Source: Pseudomonadaceae bacterium
Lineage (GTDB): Bacteria > Pseudomonadota > Alphaproteobacteria > UBA2136 > UBA6156
Assembly (NCBI GenBank): GCA_947464215.1
Contig: CANHVX010000002.1
Span: forward strand, 1-26,158
Direction of reading: 5' to 3'
DNA: 26,158 bases
In this document: positions 1 through 8,409 of the stretch, piece after piece
Position numbering within the stretch: the stretch's first letter is position 1
How the letters are laid out: the number at the start of each line of letters is the position of its first letter
Translations under genes and position numbers: made by a program
The notes under the pieces: generated by a model
Seen by the model: the letters and a program-made list of their open reading frames with translations, nothing else
Databases searched by the model: none
Told to the model about the DNA's origin: nothing

Positions 1-150
1 CGGCACGTGGTTGTGCCCTCGGCGCGCGACAGTGGCGGGGCCGCGTCTGCGCCGCCGAGCGCCCCGGTTATTGATGCGGCCACAGAGGCCGCCCGTGCCC
101 GCGCTGCTGCGCTGTTGGGCGATGATGAATTGGTGGACGCTTTGAAATAA
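1..150 (+). CDS. fliH: FliH/FlbE flagellar assembly protein, C-terminal end (partial)
   Basis: An open frame enters from the left edge and stops with TAA at 148-150, giving 49 residues. The visible tail is Ala/Pro-rich, then has a short Ala/Arg helix, and ends with LLGDDELVDALK. The fragment carries no diagnostic motif. The call rests on position: in Caulobacter and relatives the gene before fliN and flbD is flbE, the FliH homologue that regulates the export ATPase FliI. The next gene, fliN, starts 39 bp downstream on the same strand, so the two are probably co-transcribed. The tail could belong to another flagellar protein; sequence left of the window would decide. Confidence 0.5.
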   Translation, partial: RHVVVPSARDSGGAASAPPSAPVIDAATEAARARAAALLGDDELVDALK

Positions 151-189
151 GTTCAAAACGTTCTAGATTGCACCAAAGAGGCATGACAC

Positions 190-498
190 ATGAATGATAA
201 ACAAAACCTGAATTTGGAAGACCTTGGTGCGGCCAGCGGTGGCGCAAAGGGCTCGGAAGCTGGCCTTGAGGCCGTTTATGATGTTCCGGTGACCGTGAAA
301 GCGGTGCTGGGAACAACCTCGATGAATATTTCGCAATTGCTGAAGCTTGGCCGTGGTGCCGTGGTTGAATTGGACCGCAAAGTTGGCGACGCGATTGATA
401 TTTATGTGAATGACCGCCTGGTTGCCCGTGGCGAAGTGGTGATTGTGGAAGATAAGCTGGGTGTGACCATGACGGAAATTGTGAAGTTGGCAACCTAA
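190..498 (+). CDS. fliN: Flagellar motor switch protein FliN
   Basis: This 102-residue protein is of usual FliN length and consists of a short acidic, Gly/Ala-rich leader (about 1-30) and one SpoA (surface presentation of antigens) domain (about 30-100). The domain shows the family pattern: VPVTVKAVLG at the start, the LLKLGRGAVVELDRKVGD core, then YVNDRLVARGEVVIVEDKLG. FliN forms the bottom of the C-ring with FliM and FliG, and in other bacteria docks FliH/FliI export complexes and takes part in switching. A purine-rich AAAGAGG lies about 9 bases before the ATG. It sits between the fliH end and a motA-like gene 11 bp downstream, as expected for an alphaproteobacterial flagellar operon. Confidence 0.93.
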   Translation: MNDKQNLNLEDLGAASGGAKGSEAGLEAVYDVPVTVKAVLGTTSMNISQLLKLGRGAVVELDRKVGDAIDIYVNDRLVARGEVVIVEDKLGVTMTEIVKLAT

Positions 499-509
499 GG
501 ACGCACGGC

Positions 510-1274
510 ATGCATATTGCCAATTTTATTGCCCTGCTGACTGGCATTGTGCTGGTTGTGCTGGCGATATCGATTGGGGGGCCCTTGCAGGCCTTTTTGG
601 ATGTGCCCTCGTTGATGATTGTGGTGGGTGGCACGTTTGCCGTTGTGCTGACATCTTTTTCCCCCACCGATATGCAGCGCACGTTTGCCTTGGCCATGCG
701 CGCCCTTGGCCACGGCCAACCTGCCTTCCATGCCCTTGGCAAACACCTGATTGTGCTGGCCAAAAAAGGCCGCACCGACGGGCTTTTGGGGCTGCAAAAA
801 GATGCCGCCAGCGAACCCCACCCCTTTTTGCGACAAGCCCTGAGTTTGGCGGTGGATGGTGCCCCGTTTGATGTGGTGGAAAAAATCCTCTTCCAAGACA
901 CCGCAAGCCTTCTGGAACGCCAAGAGCGCGCCTTAGCCTTGCTGCGCCGTGCCGCCGATGTGGCCCCCGCCATGGGGTTGGTGGGCACCTTGATTGGCTT
1001 GGTGCAGATGCTGGGCTCACTCTCTTCGCCCGAGGCCATTGGCCCGGCCATGGCGGTGGCGATTTTAACAACGTTTTATGGCGCTGTGATGGCCTATATG
1101 GTGTTTACGCCCCTGGCTGCCAAACTGGAACAAATGAGCGCCGACGATGTGTTGCTACGTAAACTGATGGTGACGGCGGCGCTGAGTATTATTAAACAAG
1201 AAAATCCCCGTCAGCTCGAGCTTTCGCTGAACAGCCTGTTGCCTCCTGCGCAGCGGCTGAGTGTGTTCCGTTAA
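510..1274 (+). CDS. Flagellar stator protein of the MotA/PomA family
   Basis: The 254-residue length matches PomA, the sodium-type stator subunit. Two hydrophobic helices (about 1-50) are followed by a cytoplasmic loop containing PFLRQALSLAVDG, very like the PomA loop, and then two more helices. The third carries VAPAMGLVGTLIGLVQML and the fourth FYGAVMAYMVFTPLAAKL, the channel-lining segments of the MotA/TolQ/ExbB superfamily. Stators of this family work with a MotB/PomB partner to turn ion flow into rotor torque. No motB-like gene is present in the window. The gene lies 11 bp after fliN and 67 bp before flbD, so it is likely part of the flagellar operon. The coupling ion cannot be read from this subunit alone. 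Confidence 0.88.
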   Translation: MHIANFIALLTGIVLVVLAISIGGPLQAFLDVPSLMIVVGGTFAVVLTSFSPTDMQRTFALAMRALGHGQPAFHALGKHLIVLAKKGRTDGLLGLQKDAASEPHPFLRQALSLAVDGAPFDVVEKILFQDTASLLERQERALALLRRAADVAPAMGLVGTLIGLVQMLGSLSSPEAIGPAMAVAILTTFYGAVMAYMVFTPLAAKLEQMSADDVLLRKLMVTAALSIIKQENPRQLELSLNSLLPPAQRLSVFR

Positions 1275-1341
1275 GGCGTTTTCCTCGTTCATGCCCGCTT
1301 CCGCCGTTGCGGATGCCGACGATTTTTGACAGTATGACGCC

Positions 1342-2682
1342 ATGTTTGTGCGCTTTGGGCCTTTGCCAGATCTCCCCCGCGATGGTGTTGGCGTTGACAC
1401 ATTGCCTGCGTTGATTGCGCGCGTGGGGGCAGGGGATATGGGCCTTGTAGTGTGCGCGCCGGCCGATGTGGGCGAGGTGGTTCAGGCCCTGCGCGACAAC
1501 CGCTTGGTGGCCCACGTTGTGGCGGTTGGGCCCCCCACGCCTGCTTTGGGTGCCAAGGCTATCCGGCAAGGTGCGGTTGAATATCTGACCGACCCGGTTG
1601 ATGTGCGCGTATTGGATGCGCTGCTGCGGAAATATGCGCCCGCCGCCCCTTTAGGCCAGGTGATTGCCGGTGACCCGCGCACCCACGCGTTGCTTGGCGA
1701 AGCTGCCCAATATGCCGCAAGCCATGCCACCATTTTGCTGCGTGGCGAAAGTGGCTGCGGCAAAGAGGTGATGGCCCGTTATATCCATACCCACAGCCCC
1801 CGCGCCGATAAGCCCTTTGTGGCCGTTAATTGTGCGGCTATCCCCGAAAATTTACTGGAAAGTGAATTGTTTGGGCACACCAAAGGTGCCTTCAGCGGTG
1901 CGGTAGCCGACCGCAAAGGCAAATTTGCCCTGGCCCATGGCGGCACCTTGCTGCTGGATGAAATTTCGGAGATGGACCTGGCGTTGCAAGCCAAATTGTT
2001 GCGCGCTATTCAGGAAAAAATGATTGACCCCTTGGGCGCAGATAAGCCCGTGCCGGTGGATTTCCGCCTGGTTGCCACCACCAACAGGCGCTTGGAAGAG
2101 TATGTTGCCGCTGGAAAATTCCGTGAGGACCTTTACTTCCGTTTGAGCGTGGTGGTGCTTGAATTGCCCCCCCTGCGCGAACGGGTTGGCGATATAGCCC
2201 CCTTGGCCGCCCATTTTTTGCGCCAGCATGCCCACGCCAATGGGTATGCCGCGACCCCTGCCTTGGCACCGGACGCCCTGAGCAAACTTGAGACGTGCTA
2301 CTGGAAAGGCAATGTGCGGGAATTGGAAAATACCCTCCACCGTGCCTTATTGTTGGCCGGGGCTGCGGCGACACATATTGAGGCCGGGCATATCATCCTT
2401 TCCCCCATGAGTTTGCAGCATATGCCGGTGAGCGCCAACAACACCAACGCGCAGGCCAGTGTTTCGCCGCTTGCCTCTCCGTATGCGGCGGTGGCGGCGG
2501 CCTACAGCACTGGCGGAGCTTCGGCCACCTTTATACCCAAACGCTTGGCCGATTTGGAGCGGGATGCGTTGCTCTCGACCCTGAACTACACCCAAGGCAA
2601 CCGGCAATATGCTGCGGATTTGTTGGGGATATCGGTGACCGTATTGAGTGAAAAAATGGCGGCTGTTGGTTTGGCCTCTTAG
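1342..2682 (+). CDS. flbD: Sigma-54-dependent flagellar regulator FlbD
   Basis: This 446-residue enhancer-binding protein has three parts. The N-terminal 120 or so residues resemble a degenerate receiver without a clear phospho-acceptor Asp, as in Caulobacter FlbD. The central AAA+ domain has Walker A GESGCGK at 135-141, the sigma-54 contact loop as GAFSGA at 182-187 (usually GAFTGA), LLLDEISEMD as Walker B, FREDLYFRL, PPLRERVGDI and GNVRELEN. The C-terminus (about 400-446) is a Fis-type helix-turn-helix ending in YAADLLGISVTVLSEKM. FlbD activates late and represses early flagellar genes, working with FliX in Caulobacter. The ATG is the first in frame after a TGA at 1327-1329; no clear ribosome-binding site is seen. 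flhA, often next, is absent: metK converges from the other strand. Confidence 0.9.
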   Translation: MFVRFGPLPDLPRDGVGVDTLPALIARVGAGDMGLVVCAPADVGEVVQALRDNRLVAHVVAVGPPTPALGAKAIRQGAVEYLTDPVDVRVLDALLRKYAPAAPLGQVIAGDPRTHALLGEAAQYAASHATILLRGESGCGKEVMARYIHTHSPRADKPFVAVNCAAIPENLLESELFGHTKGAFSGAVADRKGKFALAHGGTLLLDEISEMDLALQAKLLRAIQEKMIDPLGADKPVPVDFRLVATTNRRLEEYVAAGKFREDLYFRLSVVVLELPPLRERVGDIAPLAAHFLRQHAHANGYAATPALAPDALSKLETCYWKGNVRELENTLHRALLLAGAAATHIEAGHIILSPMSLQHMPVSANNTNAQASVSPLASPYAAVAAAYSTGGASATFIPKRLADLERDALLSTLNYTQGNRQYAADLLGISVTVLSEKMAAVGLAS

Positions 2683-2703
2683 GCCTTGTGCCGGTTGGCC
2701 TTC

Positions 2704-3882
2704 TTACACGTGTTTGAGCAGTTCGGTGGTGAGCGTGGTGCGTTCCCACGGGAAGGTCTCGGGCCCCATGCTGCCCGGCTCGCGCCCAAAATGGCCGCCT
2801 GAGGCTGTGGCAAGGTAGATGGGTTTGGCCAAGCCCAAATGCTGCTGCAGGCCGCGTGGCGTGAGCGACAGGCTTTGGCGAATGGCATGCTCGAGCGCCC
2901 GGTGTGGCACCTTGGCGGTGCCGAAGGTTTCGACATACAAGGCCAGCGGTTCGGCCACGCCGATGGCGTAGCTTAGTTGAATTTCGCACCGTTGGGCCAA
3001 CCCTGCGGCCACGATGTTTTTGGCCAGATAGCGGGCAGCATAGGCAGCCGAACGGTCGACCTTGGTTGGGTCTTTGCCGCTGAAGGCCCCACCCCCGTGG
3101 CGCGCGGCGCCGCCGTAGCTATCGACAATAATTTTGCGTCCGGTCAGCCCTGTATCGCCCGCCGGGCCGCCCAGCACAAAGCTACCCGTGGGGTTGATAA
3201 GCATGCGCGTCTGGTTATCGATCCAGCCCGCAGGAAGCACGCGTTGCCAGGCGTTGAAGATGGCATCCTCGAGGTCGGCCATCGACGCTTCGGGCGCATG
3301 CTGGTGGCTGACCAACAGGGTGTGTGCGCGCACCGGCAGGTGGCCTTCGTATTCCAGCGTAATCTGGCTTTTGGCATCGGGCCGCAGCAGCGTGTTGCCG
3401 TTTTGGCGCTGCTCCGCCAATTCGCGCAGCACGGCGTGTGCGTAGTGAATGGGCGCGGGCATGAGCGATGCGGTTTCGGTGCAGGCATAGCCAAACATCA
3501 GGCCTTGGTCGCCCGCACCTTCGCTGGCACGGCTGCCGGCATCGACACCCTGGGCAATTTCTGCCGATTGGGTGTGCATGTGGTTGAGAATCGCCACACT
3601 GGCGCTATCAAACCCCGTATTGATGCCCCCCGTATAGCCGATAGTGGCGATGGTGCGGCGCACGACCGCTTCGATGTTCGCCATCACCTCGGCCGTTGCC
3701 GGGCTGCGCGTTTCCCCCGCCAGGCAGACAAAATCGGTGGTGACGAGCACCTCGGAGGCCACACGGGCGTGAGGGTCTTGTGCCAAGAATGCGTCGAGAA
3801 TGGCGTCGGAGATTTGGTCGGCGACTTTGTCGGGGTGGCCGGCACTGACGGCCTCGGAGGTGAAGAGATGGGATAGGCTCAT
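2704..3882 (-). CDS. metK: S-adenosylmethionine synthetase
   Basis: This 392-residue protein is of normal family length. It makes S-adenosylmethionine from methionine and ATP. The sequence shows the N-terminal SEAVSAGHPDKVADQISDA motif with the catalytic His and Asp, the signature hexapeptide GAGDQG, INPTGSFVLGGPAGDTGLTG, and the Gly-rich GGGAFSGKDPTKVDRSAAY loop. The C-terminus keeps the YAIGVAEPLAL segment. The gene converges on flbD with 21 bp between stops and is divergent from ybeY across 71 bp. In many alphaproteobacteria metK follows lnt and the HTH regulator on the same strand; here it lies on the other side of ybeY in opposite orientation. The upstream gap holds no recognisable SAM riboswitch. 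Confidence 0.97.
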   Translation of the reverse strand: MSLSHLFTSEAVSAGHPDKVADQISDAILDAFLAQDPHARVASEVLVTTDFVCLAGETRSPATAEVMANIEAVVRRTIATIGYTGGINTGFDSASVAILNHMHTQSAEIAQGVDAGSRASEGAGDQGLMFGYACTETASLMPAPIHYAHAVLRELAEQRQNGNTLLRPDAKSQITLEYEGHLPVRAHTLLVSHQHAPEASMADLEDAIFNAWQRVLPAGWIDNQTRMLINPTGSFVLGGPAGDTGLTGRKIIVDSYGGAARHGGGAFSGKDPTKVDRSAAYAARYLAKNIVAAGLAQRCEIQLSYAIGVAEPLALYVETFGTAKVPHRALEHAIRQSLSLTPRGLQQHLGLAKPIYLATASGGHFGREPGSMGPETFPWERTTLTTELLKHV

Positions 3883-3953
3883 GCCCCTTTGATAAAACGT
3901 TGCAGCCCTTGACGCAAGCGCTCTGACCGTGAAATGGTGTTTTCTATCAACCC
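3883..3953. promoter_or_regulatory. Divergent metK / ybeY intergenic region
   Basis: This 71-bp gap must hold the promoters of two divergent units if ybeY starts at 3954. It is bounded by near-mirror sequences, TTGATAAAAC on the left and GTTTTCTATCAA on the right, so each gene has a TTGATA-like element pointing outward. A TTGACG at 3909-3914 has only a poor -10 candidate 17 bases downstream. The match to known promoter consensus is weak, so individual boxes are not assigned. Confidence 0.35.
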
Positions 3954-4511
3954 ATGCCTGCCGCTATGACATTGCCACCCCGTTGGACGTTCCGCCTCAT
4001 GGCCCTTGAAAAGGGCGTATGCCGCGTTGCGGGCACTGTGATGGTGGAAGATGCCAACCAAGATACACCCTACGCCTATAGCCCCCATGCCCTTGCGCGC
4101 GCCATACGCACCGCCCTTGCGGCGGCCGTGCCCCGTGTGCCCGCCCTGCGCCGCCGCCGTGGCTGGAGTTTTTCGGTGCGGTTGGTGGGCGAAGCGGAAG
4201 CCCGCGATTTTAACGCACGCTTTCGCGGCAAAGATTATGTGCCGAATGTGCTGAGCTTCCCGTTGGATGACGGGGATTATCTGGGTGACCTTGTGGTGTG
4301 TGTGCCCGTGCTGGCCCGCGAAGCCCAGGCGCAGCACAAAACCATGGCCGCCCACGCCCAGCATCTGGTTGTGCATGGCCTGCTGCATCTGCTGGGCTAT
4401 GACCACCTTGCGCCCGCCGAAGCCGACGTTATGGAAGCCCTTGAAATCCGCATTCTCCGTGATGTGGGACTTCATAATCCTTATATTATGCCCGATGGAG
4501 AACAATCATGA
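3954..4511 (+). CDS. ybeY: Endoribonuclease YbeY, rRNA maturation factor
   Basis: YbeY is a single-strand endoribonuclease acting in 16S rRNA 3' end maturation and 70S quality control. The zinc-binding motif HGLLHLLGYDH is complete, with His141, His145 and His151 in this numbering. The conserved ARFRGKDYVPNVLSFPLDD segment precedes it. The frame gives 185 residues, about 30 more than E. coli YbeY. In-frame ATGs at 3999 and 4041 would give 170 or 156 residues, and none has a clear ribosome-binding site, so the true start is uncertain. The stop overlaps the ATG of the corC-like gene by four bases (ATGA at 4508-4511), which implies translational coupling. Confidence 0.93.
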   Translation: MPAAMTLPPRWTFRLMALEKGVCRVAGTVMVEDANQDTPYAYSPHALARAIRTALAAAVPRVPALRRRRGWSFSVRLVGEAEARDFNARFRGKDYVPNVLSFPLDDGDYLGDLVVCVPVLAREAQAQHKTMAAHAQHLVVHGLLHLLGYDHLAPAEADVMEALEIRILRDVGLHNPYIMPDGEQS

Positions 4512-5365
4512 TCTTGAATATGTTACGTGAACGTGTGCGCGCATTTTATCTGCGTAGTTCCAAGATATGGACTGTGCTCCCGCATGTTGAGGTGTTGCAT
4601 GACCTTTTGGGGGTGATGATCGCCCACTCTGGCGACAAGGACAGGCCTCTCCGCTTGGGCCGCTACGCCCGCGAACTGGTTGAAAACGCCTTGGCCTTTG
4701 GCGAACTGGTGGCTGATGACGTGGCGGTGCCCCGCGCGGATATTGTGGCGATTCCGGAAAAATCTAAATTTTCCAAGGTGGTGAGTATGTTCGCCAAAAC
4801 CTACCATAGCCGCTTGCCCGTGATGGGCCACGACATGGACGACCTGAAAGGTTTTGTGCTGCTAAAAGATGTGGTGGCGTATGTGGGCAAAGAAGACACC
4901 TTTCAGGTGAGTGACATCTTGCGCCCGCTTACGTTTGTGCCAGAAACGCTCCCTCTGCCCAAAGTGTTGCAGGTGATGCGCCGTGCCAAAGTGCCGTTTG
5001 TGATGGTGGCCGATGAGTTTGGTGGGGTGAGCGGGTTGATTTCGCTCAAAGACATTCTGGAGCGCCTGGTGGGCAATATGGACGATGAAAACGTGGCCCA
5101 TGATGAAGCTTTGGTTAGCCTTGGCCAAAACCGTTACCGGGCGCGGGGCGACATTGAACTGACCCAGCTTGACCGTGTGCTGGGGACGCGGTTTTGCCAA
5201 TTGGCCGGTGACGATGTGGTAACCCTAGGCGGCCTGGTGATGCAGGTGGCCCATGTTATCCCCGCCAAGGGCGAGCACGTTGCATTGGGTGATGGGTGGC
5301 TTATAACGGTGGTGGAGACGGATGGGCGGCGTATCTTGCGGGTAGATGTGGAGCGCACAAGCTAG
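4508..5365 (+). CDS. CorC/YbeX-like CBS-domain protein
   Basis: This 285-residue soluble protein has no membrane helix. Residues about 70-195 form a CBS pair: DVAVPRADIVAIPEKSKF opens the first, and the second contains VADEFGGVSGLISLKDILE. Residues about 205-282 form a CorC_HlyC domain, including GDIELTQLDRVLGTRF and ending ILRVDVERTS. Family members are annotated as magnesium/cobalt efflux or haemolysin-C-like proteins; E. coli YbeX (CorC) sits in the same ybeY-ybeX-lnt order and is linked to ribosome and magnesium homeostasis. The gene overlaps ybeY at its start and is three bases from lnt, so the three are surely one transcription unit. Molecular activity is not defined by the sequence. 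Confidence 0.9.
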   Translation: MILNMLRERVRAFYLRSSKIWTVLPHVEVLHDLLGVMIAHSGDKDRPLRLGRYARELVENALAFGELVADDVAVPRADIVAIPEKSKFSKVVSMFAKTYHSRLPVMGHDMDDLKGFVLLKDVVAYVGKEDTFQVSDILRPLTFVPETLPLPKVLQVMRRAKVPFVMVADEFGGVSGLISLKDILERLVGNMDDENVAHDEALVSLGQNRYRARGDIELTQLDRVLGTRFCQLAGDDVVTLGGLVMQVAHVIPAKGEHVALGDGWLITVVETDGRRILRVDVERTS

Positions 5366-5368
5366 CCC

Positions 5369-6862
5369 ATGGCCCCGATGAACCTGCTTACCGCATGGCA
5401 CCGCCTGGGAAACTGGCGTTGGCCGTTGAGCGGTGCGTTGCTTACCCTGGGTTTTGCCCCGTTTTTTGTGTGGCCGCTGGCGCTGGCCAGCGTGGTGGTG
5501 TGGATGGTGGCGGTGCAGCATGCGCCTACCCGGCGGGGTGCCGTGTGGCGTTCATGTGCCTGGGCCATGGGGTGGCAGGTTTCGGCGTTGTATTGGTTAC
5601 CTTGGGCGTTTTACCGTGATAGCGACAGCCTGCTGTTTGCGGCGTTGGGGGGAGGGGCGGCGGTGCTGGCCCTGGCCTGCTATGGCGCCCTGGTGCCGAT
5701 GCTGGCGGCGGCCCTGGCCTGGCGGTTCCGCACCCATTTTCCAGCCTTTGGCGCCATTCTGATAGCGGTGTGGATGGTGTGTGAGGTGCTGAAAAGCCTC
5801 TCGCCCTACGGCTTCCCCTGGTTGCCCTTAGGGGCCGTGTGGGTGGGGGCACCGATGTTGCTGCAATTGGCGAGCGTGGGTGGGGTTTATCTGCTTGGGC
5901 TGTGCATTCTGGTGATGGCCGCCCTGATAGCAACCTGGACGCCCCGGGGATGGGTTTTGGCGGCATGTGTGCTTGCATTGGTGGCGGGTTTTGGCGCGGT
6001 GCGCCTGCGGGGGGCACCCGATGTGCAGGCAGCCCACGGGCCTGTTGTGCGCATTGTGCAGCCCAACATTCAGAGCCAACACAAATGGGACCCCGTTTTG
6101 CGCTGGCGTTATCTGGCGGAAACGCTTGATGTTGGTCTGGCCACGGGGGTGAGCCAAACCCTACCTGCCACGGTGGTTCTGCCGGAAACGGCGGTGGCGT
6201 TTTTTCTGGCACAGCAGGCTGATGTTCAGGATTTTATTGGCCGCCGCACGCCCGATGGTATGGTGTGGTTGAGCGGCACCGTGCGCCGCGACGAAACCCT
6301 GGCCGGCCCCCGCTTTTACAACAGCATGGTGGCGATTGACGATGTGGGCGTGCCGGTGGCCAGCTATGACAAGCATATGCTGGTGCCTTTTGGCGAATTT
6401 ATCCCCTTACGCTCTGTTTTGGACATGTTGCCGCTGCCGCTGGCCCTGCGCACGCTCAGCCAAAGCCGCTTGGATTTTACCCATGGCCGCGCCTTCAGCT
6501 TGTTGCCCACCCCGGCTGGGCCTGCAGCCGGGCTTATTTGCTATGAGGGCATCTTCCCCCTGTTTGCCGCACGCCAAGCCCAAGGTGCCCGCTGGCTGGT
6601 GAATGTAACCAACGATAACTGGTTTACCGGCACCACCGCCCTTTACCAACATGCCGCGTTGGAAGTTCTGCGCGCCGTGGAAACCGGCCTTCCCCTTGTG
6701 CGCAGCGCCAACACCGGGCTTAGCCTGGTGGTTGACCCCTATGGCCGCGACATTGGCCGCATGCCGGTTGCGAAAACTGCGTTTTTGGATGTCTTTTTGC
6801 CAAATGCAAAAAACCACACTATATTTATGGGATTGTTGCGCGTTCTATCCCTTATTCCGTGA
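5369..6862 (+). CDS. lnt: Apolipoprotein N-acyltransferase
   Basis: Lnt adds the third acyl chain to the N-terminal Cys of lipoproteins in the inner membrane. The 497-residue protein begins with about six hydrophobic helices (1-215), then has a periplasmic nitrilase-type domain (about 225-480). The catalytic triad is readable: Glu273 in LPETAVAFF, Lys335 in YDKHMLVPFGEF and Cys391 in LICYEGIFP. VNVTNDNWFTGTTALYQH is also typical. A final hydrophobic stretch (MGLLRVLSLIP) closes the protein. It follows the corC-like gene after three bases. Two predicted lipoprotein-like or exported small proteins in this window would be among its possible substrates. Nothing is abnormal in length or active site. 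Confidence 0.95.
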   Translation: MAPMNLLTAWHRLGNWRWPLSGALLTLGFAPFFVWPLALASVVVWMVAVQHAPTRRGAVWRSCAWAMGWQVSALYWLPWAFYRDSDSLLFAALGGGAAVLALACYGALVPMLAAALAWRFRTHFPAFGAILIAVWMVCEVLKSLSPYGFPWLPLGAVWVGAPMLLQLASVGGVYLLGLCILVMAALIATWTPRGWVLAACVLALVAGFGAVRLRGAPDVQAAHGPVVRIVQPNIQSQHKWDPVLRWRYLAETLDVGLATGVSQTLPATVVLPETAVAFFLAQQADVQDFIGRRTPDGMVWLSGTVRRDETLAGPRFYNSMVAIDDVGVPVASYDKHMLVPFGEFIPLRSVLDMLPLPLALRTLSQSRLDFTHGRAFSLLPTPAGPAAGLICYEGIFPLFAARQAQGARWLVNVTNDNWFTGTTALYQHAALEVLRAVETGLPLVRSANTGLSLVVDPYGRDIGRMPVAKTAFLDVFLPNAKNHTIFMGLLRVLSLIP

Positions 6863-6928
6863 CATGTTTTGCCGGTTTATGTATTCTTTTTAATTGTTTT
6901 TGTATGACAGTTGCGTTATTCATTTTCT

Positions 6929-7342
6929 ATGAGCCGTCAATCGGACCCTATTGACCTGCATGTGGCCCAGCGTCTGAAGCTGAGGCGCAGCCTGATGGGC
7001 TTCACTCAAGACCGGTTGGCACAAGCCGTCGGCGTAAGTTTTCAAATGGTACAAAAATACGAAAAAGGCGAAAGCCGCGTGGGGGCCAGCCGATTGATGA
7101 AAATTGCCGAGGCATTGGACATTCCCGTAAGCTGGTTTTTTGAAGGATTTCGCAACCCGAGTATGGTTTTGGCGGAAGAAGCCCCCGTTCTGGATGATGA
7201 GATTTTTAGCCGCCGCGAAACCATGGAAATTTTAAAAGCGTATTACGGGCTCCCGGAAACATTACGTAAACACGTTCTGGGCATGGTGAAAGGCTTGCAA
7301 AATGGCCCCGATAGCTCTGCGGATGATGACCTTGAATCTTAA
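6929..7342 (+). CDS. XRE-family helix-turn-helix regulator
   Basis: The ATG at 6929 gives 137 residues; a TTG at 6911 could add six but looks less likely. Residues about 10-70 form a Cro/CI-type helix-turn-helix: RLKLRRSLMGFTQDRLAQA, then VSFQMVQKYEKGESRVGASRL and LDIPVSWFFEGF. This VSFQ-VQKYE-G-R-GASRL pattern marks the alphaproteobacterial XRE group often found between lnt and metK. The C-terminal half is acidic with a helix (SRRETMEILKAYYGLPETLRK) and no recognised domain. It lies 66 bp after lnt behind an AT-rich gap (6863-6928) that may hold its own promoter. Targets are unknown. A hairpin terminator follows the stop. Confidence 0.85.
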   Translation: MSRQSDPIDLHVAQRLKLRRSLMGFTQDRLAQAVGVSFQMVQKYEKGESRVGASRLMKIAEALDIPVSWFFEGFRNPSMVLAEEAPVLDDEIFSRRETMEILKAYYGLPETLRKHVLGMVKGLQNGPDSSADDDLES

Positions 7343-7361
7343 ATAAAAATAAGCATTTTGC

Positions 7362-7380
7362 GGCCTATCGGCCTTTTTTT
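7362..7380 (+). terminator. Rho-independent terminator after the HTH gene
   Basis: A short GGCC-TATC-GGCC hairpin (7362-7373) is followed by seven T residues (7374-7380). The stem is only four GC pairs, but the T tract and position 20 bp after the stop, between convergent genes, support it. The A-rich stretch 7341-7352 could pair with the T tract to help stop phoH transcription from the other side. Confidence 0.6.
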
Positions 7381-7386
7381 ATAACA

Positions 7387-8409
7387 TTATTCATCGAGTT
7401 TGAGGTTGAGCTGGCGGTCGCGTTCGGCATAGGCTGTGGTGATGCTGGAGACCAGTGGGTGGCGCACCACATCGGCCTCGCGGAATTTGATGATGTCGAT
7501 ATCCCGCAGCCCCTCGAGCGTCTCCATGGCATCGCGCAGGCCATTGCGCGTGCCACGGGGTAGGTCGCTCTGCGAGGTATCTCCGGTGATAATCATCCGG
7601 CTGCCTTCGCCTAGGCGGGTTAAAAACATCTTCATTTGCATGGGCGTGGTGTTCTGCGCCTCGTCGAGCAGCATCACGCTTTCCTTGAGGGTGCGGCCGC
7701 GCATGTAGGCGAGGGGGGCGATTTCAATCTGCCCGGTTTCGCGCATTTTTTGCCATTTTTCGCGGCCAAGGGTGTCGTCGAGGGCATCGAACAGGGGGCG
7801 CAGATAGGGATCAATTTTTTCCTCGAACGTGCCGGGCAAAAACCCCAACCGTTCGCCCGCCTCCAGCACCGGGCGGGTTAAGATGAGTTTCTTCACCTGC
7901 CGCGAGACCAGCAATTGCACGGCATAAGCCGCCGCTAAAAACGTTTTCCCCGTTCCCGCCGGGCCCACGCCGAACACGAGGGTGTGTTTGTGTAATGCGG
8001 CGACATAGCGCGTTTGGGTGAGGCTGCGGGGGATAACCTTCACCTGCGGCGTGTTGATCATCGTTTCGCCCTGCATGATATGTTTGGGGCGCAGGTTGGT
8101 GTCGAGCAGGCCGTCGGCCAGGCGCAGGGCTGCCTCGACCTGCGCGGGGCTTATCGCCACCCCTGATTTCAACAAATCATACAGATCTTCCAACACGTGC
8201 TTGGCCTGCTGAATTTGCTCGGCCGGGCCAAAAATGGCCACCTGATTACCGCGCGCCACCAGCTGCACCCCCAGCGTATCTTCAATAAGTTGCAGGTGGC
8301 TGTCTTGTCGCCCGCATAATTCGGCCACCAACTGGTTGTTGGGAAATGTAATTTGCAGAGGACTGGAAGGAGATGGAGAGGTGCTCATTGGTGTTACTTT
8401 AGCAGGCAT
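7387..8409 (-). CDS. PhoH-family ATPase
   Basis: This 340-residue protein has an N-terminal KH-like region (about 20-100) and a PhoH NTPase domain (about 125-330). The latter shows Walker A GVGPAGTGKTFLAAAYA, Walker B SVMLLDEAQNT, and the RLGEGSRMIITGDTSQSDLP motif typical of PhoH/YbeZ. YbeZ interacts functionally with YbeY in other bacteria, and the two genes are normally adjacent and co-directional. Here phoH is on the opposite strand, separated from ybeY by corC, lnt and the HTH gene. An in-frame ATG at 8388 (protein beginning MSTSPSP) is an equally plausible start; neither has a clear ribosome-binding site. dsbB lies 32 bp upstream on the same strand. Confidence 0.93.
   Translation of the reverse strand: MPAKVTPMSTSPSPSSPLQITFPNNQLVAELCGRQDSHLQLIEDTLGVQLVARGNQVAIFGPAEQIQQAKHVLEDLYDLLKSGVAISPAQVEAALRLADGLLDTNLRPKHIMQGETMINTPQVKVIPRSLTQTRYVAALHKHTLVFGVGPAGTGKTFLAAAYAVQLLVSRQVKKLILTRPVLEAGERLGFLPGTFEEKIDPYLRPLFDALDDTLGREKWQKMRETGQIEIAPLAYMRGRTLKESVMLLDEAQNTTPMQMKMFLTRLGEGSRMIITGDTSQSDLPRGTRNGLRDAMETLEGLRDIDIIKFREADVVRHPLVSSITTAYAERDRQLNLKLDE

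Noticed and set aside
2682..2702. AGGCC...GGCCT inverted repeat between flbD and metK as a terminator
   Set aside because: The stem is five pairs with an 11-base loop and no T tract on either strand, so it is too weak to annotate.
3883..3953. SAM riboswitch upstream of metK
   Set aside because: The gap is only 71 bp with ybeY divergent, and I could not fold a SAM-II or SAM-I type core from it.
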